Assembly: GCA_003219495.1 (NCBI GenBank)
Contig: QHOZ01000035.1
Span: forward strand, 1 to 6,132
DNA length: 6,132 bases
Source: Verrucomicrobiota bacterium
Lineage (GTDB): Bacteria; Verrucomicrobiota; Verrucomicrobiae; Chthoniobacterales; UBA10450
Reading direction: 5' to 3'
The position numbers and the translations under genes are program-made. A model generated the notes under the pieces. It was given only the letters and a program-made list of their open reading frames with translations, made no database searches and was not told the origin of the DNA. Below are positions 1 to 6,132 of this stretch, piece after piece. Position 1 is the stretch's first letter. The number at the start of each line of letters is the position of its first letter.

Positions 1-1
1 A

Positions 2-574
2 GCGGCCGGTTTGGATTTCGCGAAACACGCGGTAGCGATCACCGGCGCGGGCAGCGATCTGGATAAGCTTGCTGAGAAGAACGGATGGCTTGCGCGATTT
101 CCAATGTGGGATTGGGTCGGCGGCCGAACTTCGGTGATGAGCGCGGTCGGTTTGGTGCCGATGGCATTGCAAGGTTTCAAGATCGACAGTTTTCTAGCCG
201 GCGCCGCGGCGATGGACGAAAAAACCCGCTCCGGGGATTTTCAACAGAACGCGGCGATGCTTCTGGCACTGATGTGGTTCTACATCGGCAACGGCTGCGG
301 GGAAAAAGACATGGTCGTGCTGCCGTACAAAGATCGACTGCTGCTTTTCAGCCGCTACTTGCAGCAGTTGGTGATGGAGTCGTTAGGCAAAGAAAAGGAT
401 CTTGATGGTAACGTTGTTCATCAGGGAATCGCCGTTTACGGAAACAAAGGTTCGACCGATCAACATGCTTACATGCAGCAATTGCGCGACGGCGTTTTGA
501 ATTTTTTCGTTACCTTCATCGAAGTCTCACAAGATCGACATTCGCCCGAATTTGAGGTCCGCGGCGCTTTATGA
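2..574 (+). CDS. pgi: Glucose-6-phosphate isomerase, central/C-terminal fragment (5' end outside window, frame broken at 3' end)
   Basis: This enzyme interconverts glucose 6-phosphate and fructose 6-phosphate in the cytoplasm, in glycolysis and gluconeogenesis. The frame is open from base 2, so the true start lies upstream; the internal TTG at 11 is not a start. Family landmarks seen in order are [15 protein letters not shown], the [19 protein letters not shown] block, the MESLGK block with the probable catalytic Glu (codon 377-379), and [11 protein letters not shown] with the probable catalytic His (codon 464-466). The wording of these blocks resembles the plastid/cyanobacterial type of the enzyme. 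After EFEV (to 559) the frame runs four unrelated codons to TGA at 572-574. The family continues here with a conserved EPGVTSGDYL-like stretch that is absent, and the protein resumes in another frame at about 561. The catalytic Lys is therefore lost from this frame. Identity is very secure; whether the break is real or an assembly fault is open. Confidence 0.93.
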   Translation, partial: AAGLDFAKHAVAITGAGSDLDKLAEKNGWLARFPMWDWVGGRTSVMSAVGLVPMALQGFKIDSFLAGAAAMDEKTRSGDFQQNAAMLLALMWFYIGNGCGEKDMVVLPYKDRLLLFSRYLQQLVMESLGKEKDLDGNVVHQGIAVYGNKGSTDQHAYMQQLRDGVLNFFVTFIEVSQDRHSPEFEVRGAL

Positions 575-935
575 GAAGAATCGCGAGTCGATCACGGTCA
601 GCATCCGCGATGCGGACGTATTCAACATCGGAGCGTTGATCGCGCTCTACGAACGCGCGGTCGGATTTTATGGATCGCTCGTCAATGTTAACGCGTATCA
701 TCAGCCCGGCGTGGAAGCGGGAAAAAAAGCGGCCACGCGCTTGCTCGAATTGCAAGCGGCCGCACGGGCGAAGCTTTCCGGTGACGGCAAAACGGCGGAG
801 GAAATCGCGCGCGCCGTGGACGCCGATCCCGAGGACGTATTTCATGCGCTGACACATCTTGCGAGCAACGATCCGCGCGTGCACAGTTCCAAAGGTGAAA
901 ATCCGTCAGAGGACAAATTTTCCATCGCGGAATAG
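552..935 (+). pseudogene. pgi: C-terminal remainder of glucose-6-phosphate isomerase in a shifted frame
   Basis: This is the tail of the same pgi gene, in the +1 frame relative to the upstream part. From about 561 it reads [15 protein letters not shown], then [33 protein letters not shown], all typical of the isomerase C-terminus; the probable catalytic Lys is one of the two Lys codons at 723-728. Residues after about 735 form an extra helical segment ([12 protein letters not shown], then [27 protein letters not shown]) that looks like a small winged-helix fold. A comparable extension occurs, from memory, on plastid-type PGI. The frame has no ATG and no convincing ribosome site; TTG at 552 is only the first possible near-cognate start, so independent translation is unlikely. 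Either the gene is broken by a deletion or the assembled sequence lacks a piece. The annotated start is the frame limit, not a proposed start codon. Confidence 0.85.
554..566 (+). other. Deletion/frameshift junction inside pgi
   Basis: Frame 2 reads Glu-Val at 554-559 and frame 3 reads Ala-Ala at 561-566, with a single C between them. In the family about 18 residues, containing a conserved GDYL..GFL.GTR-like stretch, separate these two points. The sequence is therefore short by roughly 53 nt, not by one or two bases. There is no homopolymer run at the junction. The exact breakpoints cannot be fixed without an intact homologue. Confidence 0.7.
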
Positions 936-959
936 GTATTGCTCGGTGTCGGGCTAACT

Positions 960-1664
960 ATGGCAGCATCTTCTCAGCAACCGGATGACGAATCGCTTTC
1001 GGTGCAGTGGCCGGACATCGTAAAGTTTCTTCGCCAACTGAGTCACGACATTCGAAACAATTTGAACGCCGTGGAATTGCAGTCCGCTTTTCTGGCGGAG
1101 CTCGCAACCGACGAGGAAATGAAAACCGAGGTGCAACGGTTGCGCGAAATGATTTCCTCTGTCGGGACCGGATTGCAACGTCTCACCGCGGGGTTGAGCC
1201 AGACCAAGCCGACTCCCATTTCGTATCCGGCCGCGGATTTCATTGAGGATTTGAAACAGAAAGTCGGGAAGGAGCTGCCGGAACACGCGAGCAAAGTGAA
1301 ATGGGACGTGCAAGTCAAAGGCGCGACGTTGGAAATCGATCCACAGCTCGCGCACCAGGCGTTGCTCGAGCTCTTCATAAACGCTTTTCAACATGAGCGG
1401 AACGCGCGGACGGTTGAAGCAAAAGCGTGGATCGACAACGGACGTTTCGTGTTGGAATTGCGCGAGGCAAAAGCGCTCTTCGACAAATCGACCGAAAACT
1501 GGGGCCGCGAGCCGTTACGGAACGCGAGCCAGGGACATTACGGAATGGGATTAAATCGCACGCGCATGATCCTTGAATCTCACGGCGGAAATTTGCGCGC
1601 CGAGTTCGACCGCAAAGGATCGACATTGATCACGACCGCGACTTTGCCGGCGCAGAACGGTTGA
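960..1664 (+). CDS. Small soluble sensor histidine kinase (HisKA/HATPase-like), atypical ATP-binding site
   Basis: This is a cytoplasmic two-component kinase of 234 aa, probably acting on the regulator encoded immediately downstream. There is no signal peptide, membrane segment or recognisable PAS/GAF sensor domain; residues 1-20 are a short polar leader. The H-box is LRQLSHDIRNNLNAVEL with the phosphoacceptor candidate His29. The dimerisation helices run to about residue 85. The ATPase domain starts near 95, with an N-box-like LLELFINAFQHE (second Asn kept at 141, first position Glu137), and a G2-like GHYGMGLNRTRMILESHGG at about 192-210. The G1 box (normally D-x-G-x-G) is not visible: the expected place reads ELREAKALFDK. 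I chose ATG at 960 over TTG at 939, which sits 3 nt after the pgi stop with no room for a ribosome site. The site before 960 (GGG at 951-953) is itself weak. The gene follows pgi by 24 nt and its TGA overlaps the next ATG. It could be a weak kinase or mainly a phosphatase; the family assignment is solid, the signal sensed is unknown. Confidence 0.82.
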   Translation: MAASSQQPDDESLSVQWPDIVKFLRQLSHDIRNNLNAVELQSAFLAELATDEEMKTEVQRLREMISSVGTGLQRLTAGLSQTKPTPISYPAADFIEDLKQKVGKELPEHASKVKWDVQVKGATLEIDPQLAHQALLELFINAFQHERNARTVEAKAWIDNGRFVLELREAKALFDKSTENWGREPLRNASQGHYGMGLNRTRMILESHGGNLRAEFDRKGSTLITTATLPAQNG

Positions 1665-3055
1665 TGAAAGAGCGCGGCCGAATTCTGATCATCGATGATG
1701 AACGGCCGATTCTGCTCACGCTCGAAGCGTTGCTGACACGGCACGGCTACGAAATTGAAACCGCGAACACTGCCGCCGCGGGATTGAAAGCGCTCAAGAA
1801 CAAAGCGGCGCCGCTCGTGCTGCTCGATCTGCAATTGCCCGACGCGCAGGGACTGGAAATGCTCGATCAAATCAAGACCGAGCGGCCGGAAACGCAGGTC
1901 ATCATTTTAACGGCGCACGACACGCTTAACAACGCGATCGAATCGATCAAACGCGGCGCGTTTCATTTTATCAGCAAGCCTTACGCACCGGAGGAATTGC
2001 TGAGCCTGGTCGAGAAAGCGCTCGAAAAGCAATCGCTGCTCAAGGAAACGCAAACGCTGCGCAAGAAAACCGAAGAGCTTGAGAAACGCCTCGAGCTCGC
2101 TGAGACGCGGTTTACTCCGATTTTCAAAAGCAAGTCGATGCAGGAAATCGAGGAATTGATCAATGCAATGGCTCCTTCGGAAGCGAACGTGTTGATCACC
2201 GGCGAGAGCGGCGTCGGCAAGGAAGTGATCGCGAACATGGTCCATCAGCGCAGCCGGCGATCGGAGCGACCGATGGTCAAACTGAATTGCGCAGCGTTCC
2301 CGCAAACAATGATCGAGGGCGAGCTTTTCGGCTACGTCAAAGGCGCGTTCACCGGCGCGAGCAACGATTTTCCGGGAATGATCGCGGAGGCTGATGGCAG
2401 CACGCTTTTTCTCGACGAGATCTCGGACATGCCGATCGATCTGCAGACGCGCTTCCTGCGCGTGTTGCAGGAGCGCGAGTACCGTCCGCTTGGCAGCACG
2501 CGCGTGTTGAAAGCAAATTTTCGCGTGATCGCCGCGACGAATCGCTCGGTTCCACAAGCGCTCTCGGAAAATCGTTTGCGCTCGGATTTGTATTATCGGT
2601 TAAACACATTTCAAATCGAAGTGCCGCCGTTGCGTGAGCGAAAACAGGACATTCCTCCACTCGTTACGTTTTTTGTAAAACAACACGCAACGCAGCTCGG
2701 GAAATCCGAGCCGGAGATTTCGCCGGAAGCATTTCAAAAACTCCTCGACTACACCTGGCCGGGGAATGTGCGTGAATTGCAAAATGCGATGGAGTACGCG
2801 GTCGTGCTCGCGCGAAACAACACCGTGACCGTGAAAGAACTGCCGAACGAATTGCAACTGCCCGTGGCGTTGCAACAGCTCGATCGCATCGCGGCACCGC
2901 AGGGAGGCGTCCAAAGCTTGGACGACATGGAGCGCGTGACGATTCTGCAAGCGCTCGCGCATTGTCACGGCAACAAAAAGAAAGCGGCGCAGCTTCTCGG
3001 CATTCAGCGGCCCACCCTTTACAACAAGCTCAAGCGCTACGCGATCGAGCTCTGA
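1664..3055 (+). CDS. NtrC-family sigma-54-dependent response regulator
   Basis: This is a DNA-binding activator of sigma-54 RNA polymerase, 463 aa. The receiver domain (about 5-120) has the acidic pair Asp11/Asp12, phosphoacceptor Asp55 in VLLDLQLPD, Thr83 and Lys105, so it looks fully functional. A charged coiled-coil linker covers about 121-149. The AAA+ domain (about 152-385) shows Walker A GESGVGKE (180-187), the sigma-54-contacting GAFTGA loop (227-232), Walker B TLFLDEI with Asp251/Glu252, and RSDLYYRL (306-313) in the arginine-finger region. A Fis-type helix-turn-helix lies at about 423-462 (GNKKKAAQLLGIQRPTLYNKLKR). Length and order are standard for the family. The start at ATG 1664 overlaps the kinase TGA (TGATG) and lacks a clear Shine-Dalgarno sequence, which suggests translational coupling; TTG at 1661 is the alternative. 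The partner is very likely the adjacent kinase. Adjacency to glnD hints at a nitrogen role, but NtrC relatives control many processes, so I give no gene symbol. Confidence 0.95.
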   Translation: MKERGRILIIDDERPILLTLEALLTRHGYEIETANTAAAGLKALKNKAAPLVLLDLQLPDAQGLEMLDQIKTERPETQVIILTAHDTLNNAIESIKRGAFHFISKPYAPEELLSLVEKALEKQSLLKETQTLRKKTEELEKRLELAETRFTPIFKSKSMQEIEELINAMAPSEANVLITGESGVGKEVIANMVHQRSRRSERPMVKLNCAAFPQTMIEGELFGYVKGAFTGASNDFPGMIAEADGSTLFLDEISDMPIDLQTRFLRVLQEREYRPLGSTRVLKANFRVIAATNRSVPQALSENRLRSDLYYRLNTFQIEVPPLRERKQDIPPLVTFFVKQHATQLGKSEPEISPEAFQKLLDYTWPGNVRELQNAMEYAVVLARNNTVTVKELPNELQLPVALQQLDRIAAPQGGVQSLDDMERVTILQALAHCHGNKKKAAQLLGIQRPTLYNKLKRYAIEL

Positions 3056-3061
3056 TCGCGT
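3039..3061 (+). terminator. Hairpin overlapping the regulator stop codon; possible weak terminator or attenuator
   Basis: ACGCGATC (3039-3046) pairs perfectly with GATCGCGT (3054-3061) around a 7-nt loop, GAGCTCT, and the TGA stop (3053-3055) straddles loop and stem. The following sequence is AT-rich with broken T runs (TTTGGAATTT, then two TTTT runs) rather than a clean U-tract. It could reduce read-through into glnD. GATCGCG-like words are common throughout this window, so chance formation is possible. Confidence 0.33.
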
Positions 3062-3088
3062 TTGGAATTTCGATTTTCGATTTTAGAT
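3061..3088 (+). repeat. Short 7-nt tandem repeat in the AT-rich spacer upstream of glnD
   Basis: Two exact TTTCGAT units lie at 3068-3074 and 3075-3081. They are followed by TTTAGAT (3082-3088, one mismatch) and preceded by TTTGGAA (3061-3067, two mismatches), giving four 7-nt units. This fills most of the 49-nt gap between the regulator and glnD and is much more AT-rich than the flanking genes. TTAGAT at 3083-3088 or TAAGAT at 3094-3099 could serve as a -10-like element, but no good -35 box is properly spaced, so a promoter is only a possibility. Confidence 0.55.
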
Positions 3089-3104
3089 TGAGCTAAGATC
3101 GACA

Positions 3105-5861
3105 ATGGCGACTTCGCGACATCTCGAGAAGGTCCTGGCGCATGCCGAAGACCAGCTCGTTGTCGAAGGCAAGCAGCGGCCGAGCGATTTTCTTTCCAGC
3201 TACAAGAAGTTTCTAAAGCTCGAAGAGCATCGGCTGCGACTGAAACATCAGGCCGGCGGCGGTGGCCGGGAAATCTGCGCGCGCCGCGCCGAGCTCGTTG
3301 ACGTTGTTCTGAAACACGTTTTCACGACGGCGGCGAACTCGGTCACTGGAAAGAAGACAACGCTGGCTCTCGTCGCGCTCGGCGGTTATGGCCGCGGCGA
3401 ATTGAATCCATTTAGCGATGTCGACGTAATGCTGCTCCAGGCCGAGAACGGCGGCAAAATTTCTCCCTACGTTCAGGAGATGGCCGAGCAAATTCTCTAT
3501 TTACTTTGGGACGTCGGTTTCAAAGTTGGCCATTCAACGCGCTCGGTGAAAGAAGCGGTCGCGCAGGCGAATCGCGACATGCACACGAAAACTTCAATGC
3601 TCGAATCGCGTTTTCTCGCCGGCGAACGCGAGCTCGCGCGCGAATTTCGCGATCAGTTTCGCGACAAATGCGTGCTCGGATTCGAGCAGGAATACGTCGC
3701 TGCGCGCATGCACGATCAGGAAACGCGTCACCACAAATTTGGAGACAGCGTTTACATGCAGGAGCCGAACATTAAGAACGGCTGCGGCGGTCTGCGCGAT
3801 TATCAAAACCTGCTTTGGATGTCGTACTTTAAGGAAGGCGGACTCACGACCACCCATTTGGTCGGACGAGATTGGCTGAGCGAATCGGACCAGCGGCGAA
3901 TCGAGAGCGCTTACGATTTCCTGCTGCGTTTACGCACGGACCTGCATTATTTTTCCAAACGCGCGGCCGACGTGGTGCATTTGAACCTTCAGGAAGAAAT
4001 CGCCAAGCGATTGCGTTATCACGAAAACGAAGGGCAGCGCGCGAGCGAAGCGCTGATGCGCGATTACTACAACGACGCGCGAAACATTTTTCGCGTCACG
4101 GAGCGAATCACTGAGCAATTTGCGAGCGGTTATGCCACGCGCGGGACGCGCTCGCTTTTCAGTTTTTTGCCGCTCCGCCGTGGCGCGCAAACGCGGATCG
4201 GTTCGTTCGTGGTGCGGCACGGTCACTTGCACGCGAATCAGCGCGACTTGTTTAAGACCGAACCACTCCAGATGATGTGCGCGTTCGAGATCGCGCAAAA
4301 GCACAACGTCGATCTCAGCCCTGAGCTGGAAGATTTATTGACGCGCGACCTGAAACAAGTGACGCGCACATTTCAATATGCGAAGACGCCGCGCGAAGTT
4401 TTCATGTCGATCTTATCGCGTAAAGGCGAGGTCGGCCGGACGCTGCGCCTGATGCACCGGGTGGACTTTCTTGGTCGTTACATTCCCGAGTTCGGGCAAC
4501 TGACCTGTCTCGTGCAGCATGAATTCTTTCATCGCTACACTGCCGACGAGCACACACTGCTTTGCATCGACAAGCTCGACGCGCTCTTGGGCACGGAAAA
4601 TCCAAAGCTGTTTCCGTATCGGCGTCTCTTTGAAGATCTCGAAGAACCGTTCGTGCTTTATCTCGCGTTGCTTCTGCACGACACCGGCCGCGCGGTCGGC
4701 GCACGGCCGCATTCCGAAGCGAGCGCCCTGTTCGCGCAAACGGTCGCGAAACGTCTTCAACTTTCACCCGAGCAACGGAAAGCGTTGATCCTTCTCGTCG
4801 ATCACCACGTCACTCTCTCCAACATCGCGCAACAACGAAATCTCGATGATCCGGCAACGATCGTGGAACTCGCGAGCATTGTCCGAAATCAAAAAAATTT
4901 GAATGCGCTCATGTTGCTCACGCTTGCCGACGGGCAAGGCACAAGCGGGCAAAGTTGGTCCGATTGGAAAGAGACGCTGGTCTGGCAGCTCTTCCACGCG
5001 ACTTCGAAATACCTTGTCGATCAAAAAGCATATCTCGAGCAGACACGAATCGAGCGCGACAGCTTGCAGGCTTCAGTGGCGGCGCAGCTCCCGCCCCATT
5101 TCAACGATGAAATCGAAGCTCATTTCGAGTTCATGCCGGATAATTATTTTCGCGCTTCGAAATTGGACGACATCGTGCACGATTTGCGGCTGTTCCGCGC
5201 ATTTTTCGAAAACGCGCTGACCGGGCAAGACCGGGCGCTGGCCCCGGCGATCACGTGGGAAGATTTTCCGCAATTGGGCCACAGCGTGGTTTGCTTTTGC
5301 ACGTGGAACCGGCATGACCTGCTCGCCAAAATTGCCGGCTCGTTTTCCGTTGTCCCCTTGAACATTTTGAGCGCGGATATTTTTCCACGCGAAGATCACA
5401 CGATGTTAACAATTTTTCGTGTTTGCAATATGAAGGGGCACGCGGTGAACGAAGTGAAAGAACGCGCCCTTGTCGAAAGCACAGTCCAGCGCGCGCTGGA
5501 AACCGAGACCTTCGAATTTGCGCCGCTTCTGGAGCAAGCGCGCCGTAAAATTCATTATCGCCGTTTGCATGAGCTTGAATTTCCAACCGGGATCACGATC
5601 GACAACAAAGCGCACCCGGTTTACACGCTGATTCAAATCGAAACGCCGGATCGAATCGGCTTGCTCTACGATTTGCTGACCGCGCTCGGTCGCGAAGGAA
5701 CCGACATTGTGCTTTCGCGTATCAGCACACAAAAGGGCGCGGCGGTGGATACATTTTATCTTACCGACAGTGCAACCGGCGCAAAAATTACCGATTCGAA
5801 TCGCATCGCCGGTTTGCAGCATCGTTTGCGCGCGGCCATTTTGAGCGGAGCGGCCCGCTAG
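3105..5861 (+). CDS. glnD: Bifunctional PII uridylyltransferase/uridylyl-removing enzyme (GlnD)
   Basis: GlnD is the cytoplasmic glutamine sensor that uridylylates the PII signal protein when glutamine is low and removes UMP when it is high. Length is 918 aa, slightly longer than the E. coli enzyme (about 890). The nucleotidyltransferase domain carries GGYGRGELNPFSDVDVML, with the paired Gly at 93-94 and metal-binding Asp105/Asp107. The conserved NIKNGCGGLRDYQNLLW block follows at about 222-238. The HD hydrolase domain spans about 475-600: HRYTADEHT (His476, His483), HD pair His525/Asp526, His536, and DHH at 566-568. Two ACT domains close the protein, at about 726-800 (HSVVCFCTWNRHDLLAKIAG) and about 840-915 (TLIQIETPDRIGLLYDLL), the glutamine-sensing part. 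ATG at 3105 is chosen because it is the first ATG after the spacer and leads into a normal N-terminus; its ribosome site is weak (AAG at 3095-3097). The HD motif reads HDTGRA where E. coli-type enzymes have HDIAKG. All catalytic groups look intact, so both activities are expected. The PII partner gene is not in view. Confidence 0.97.
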   Translation: MATSRHLEKVLAHAEDQLVVEGKQRPSDFLSSYKKFLKLEEHRLRLKHQAGGGGREICARRAELVDVVLKHVFTTAANSVTGKKTTLALVALGGYGRGELNPFSDVDVMLLQAENGGKISPYVQEMAEQILYLLWDVGFKVGHSTRSVKEAVAQANRDMHTKTSMLESRFLAGERELAREFRDQFRDKCVLGFEQEYVAARMHDQETRHHKFGDSVYMQEPNIKNGCGGLRDYQNLLWMSYFKEGGLTTTHLVGRDWLSESDQRRIESAYDFLLRLRTDLHYFSKRAADVVHLNLQEEIAKRLRYHENEGQRASEALMRDYYNDARNIFRVTERITEQFASGYATRGTRSLFSFLPLRRGAQTRIGSFVVRHGHLHANQRDLFKTEPLQMMCAFEIAQKHNVDLSPELEDLLTRDLKQVTRTFQYAKTPREVFMSILSRKGEVGRTLRLMHRVDFLGRYIPEFGQLTCLVQHEFFHRYTADEHTLLCIDKLDALLGTENPKLFPYRRLFEDLEEPFVLYLALLLHDTGRAVGARPHSEASALFAQTVAKRLQLSPEQRKALILLVDHHVTLSNIAQQRNLDDPATIVELASIVRNQKNLNALMLLTLADGQGTSGQSWSDWKETLVWQLFHATSKYLVDQKAYLEQTRIERDSLQASVAAQLPPHFNDEIEAHFEFMPDNYFRASKLDDIVHDLRLFRAFFENALTGQDRALAPAITWEDFPQLGHSVVCFCTWNRHDLLAKIAGSFSVVPLNILSADIFPREDHTMLTIFRVCNMKGHAVNEVKERALVESTVQRALETETFEFAPLLEQARRKIHYRRLHELEFPTGITIDNKAHPVYTLIQIETPDRIGLLYDLLTALGREGTDIVLSRISTQKGAAVDTFYLTDSATGAKITDSNRIAGLQHRLRAAILSGAAR

Positions 5862-5903
5862 GTCCGGAATCACTGGCGCAGCTAAGGCGACTGCTTATCG
5901 TGC

Positions 5904-5907
5904 AGGA
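5904..5907 (+). promoter_or_regulatory. Shine-Dalgarno site for the nucleotidyltransferase gene
   Basis: AGGA ends 5 nt before ATG 5913. It is the clearest ribosome-binding site in the window and decides the start over the nearby ATG at 5917, which meets TAA in its third codon. The rest of the 51-nt gap after glnD shows no convincing promoter or terminator. Confidence 0.6.
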
Positions 5908-5912
5908 TTCGA

Positions 5913-6132
5913 ATGAATGCGCTAATTCTCGCAGCCGGCTACGCGACCCGGCTTTACCCCCTCACCTTGAACAAAGCCAAGCCTCTGCTCGAAGTCGGCG
6001 GAAAACCGATCATCGAATGGTTGTTCGACAATCTTCTTTCGGTTCGCGATCTCGGAACTGTTTACGTGGTTACGAACAGCAAGTTCGCGGACGATTTTCA
6101 GAAATGGGCGGACCGCTATCAAGATCTACATC
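5913..6132 (+). CDS. Sugar-phosphate nucleotidylyltransferase, N-terminal part (runs off window end)
   Basis: The first 73 codons of an NTP_transferase-family enzyme are present; the rest lies beyond the window. Such enzymes join an NTP to a sugar 1-phosphate to give an NDP-sugar, in the cytoplasm, for cell-envelope polysaccharide, glycan or storage-sugar pathways. The N-terminal Rossmann signature is clear: [18 protein letters not shown] followed by [19 protein letters not shown]. It contains the nucleotide-binding glycine loop with Arg13, and the Lys-Pro at 23-24. The loop reads AAGYATRL instead of the common AAGxGTRL, which marks a subgroup of the family. The sugar-binding region and the metal-binding Asp are not in view, so glucose, mannose or other sugar specificity and the nucleotide cannot be called. 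The gene starts 51 nt after glnD on the same strand and may be co-transcribed, but its own strong ribosome site allows independent expression levels. Confidence 0.88.
   Translation, partial: MNALILAAGYATRLYPLTLNKAKPLLEVGGKPIIEWLFDNLLSVRDLGTVYVVTNSKFADDFQKWADRYQDLH

Noticed and set aside
263..279. TGGCAC as a sigma-54 -24 element
   Set aside because: It lies inside pgi coding sequence and the -12 half (TTGC) is absent at the right spacing.
540..575. Programmed +1 ribosomal frameshift in pgi
   Set aside because: No slippery sequence is seen, and a shift alone would not restore the missing conserved segment of about 18 residues.
722..728. A7 run as the cause of the pgi frameshift
   Set aside because: The conserved frame reads cleanly on both sides of the run (EAGKKAATR), so no indel lies there; the break is about 160 nt upstream.
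516..884. Antisense open frame of 122 codons opposite the pgi tail
   Set aside because: It lies opposite a strongly conserved coding segment, has low-complexity Arg-rich translation and no family motif; GC-rich coding sequence commonly gives such frames.
1907..2557. Antisense open frame of 216 codons opposite the NtrC-type regulator
   Set aside because: The + strand here carries the receiver end, Walker A, GAFTGA and Walker B motifs. The antisense product is Arg/His/Leu-rich with no recognisable domain.
5406..5873. Antisense open frame of 155 codons opposite the GlnD ACT domains
   Set aside because: It is a mirror of a conserved coding region with no ribosome site or domain evidence.
5867..5910. 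GAATC/GATTC inverted repeat between glnD and the nucleotidyltransferase gene
   Set aside because: Only 5 plus 3 pairs with a bulge around a loop of nearly 30 nt and no T-tract; too weak for a terminator call.

Overview
The window reads as one contiguous block of bacterial chromosome with every real gene on the + strand. The gaps are short (51 nt at most) and one pair of genes overlaps by a single base, so an operon-like arrangement is likely. Base composition is moderately GC-rich by eye. Protein features point to Verrucomicrobiota, plausibly a soil Chthoniobacterales/Spartobacteria-type lineage. The main clue is a glucose-6-phosphate isomerase of the plastid/cyanobacteria-like type with a C-terminal helical extension. 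This placement is inference from remembered family resemblance, not a database search.

Layout: (1) Positions 2-935 hold the C-terminal part of glucose-6-phosphate isomerase (pgi). It is split into two reading frames because roughly 17-18 normally conserved codons are missing at about 557-561. (2) Positions 960-1664 encode a small soluble histidine kinase with a good H-box but a degenerate ATP-binding G1 box. (3) Positions 1664-3055 encode an intact NtrC-type sigma-54 response regulator, coupled to the kinase through a TGATG overlap. (4) A perfect 8-bp hairpin overlaps the regulator stop codon, followed by a short AT-rich spacer made of 7-nt tandem units. (5) Positions 3105-5861 encode a full-length GlnD (PII uridylyltransferase/uridylyl-removing enzyme). 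(6) Positions 5913 to the window end hold the first 73 codons of a sugar-phosphate nucleotidylyltransferase with a good Shine-Dalgarno sequence.

How the genes fit together: the kinase/NtrC-like pair next to glnD suggests a nitrogen-status or sigma-54 regulatory cluster, set between a central-carbon gene (pgi) and a sugar-nucleotide gene. No PII (glnB/glnK), glutamine synthetase or sigma-54 gene is in the window, so the nitrogen link rests on glnD and the NtrC family resemblance alone.

No CRISPR array, tRNA, rRNA, insertion sequence or phage gene was seen, and no stretch over 300 bases lacks a gene. I found no clear undescribed system. The points most worth checking are the broken pgi, the atypical kinase and the regulator-glnD junction.
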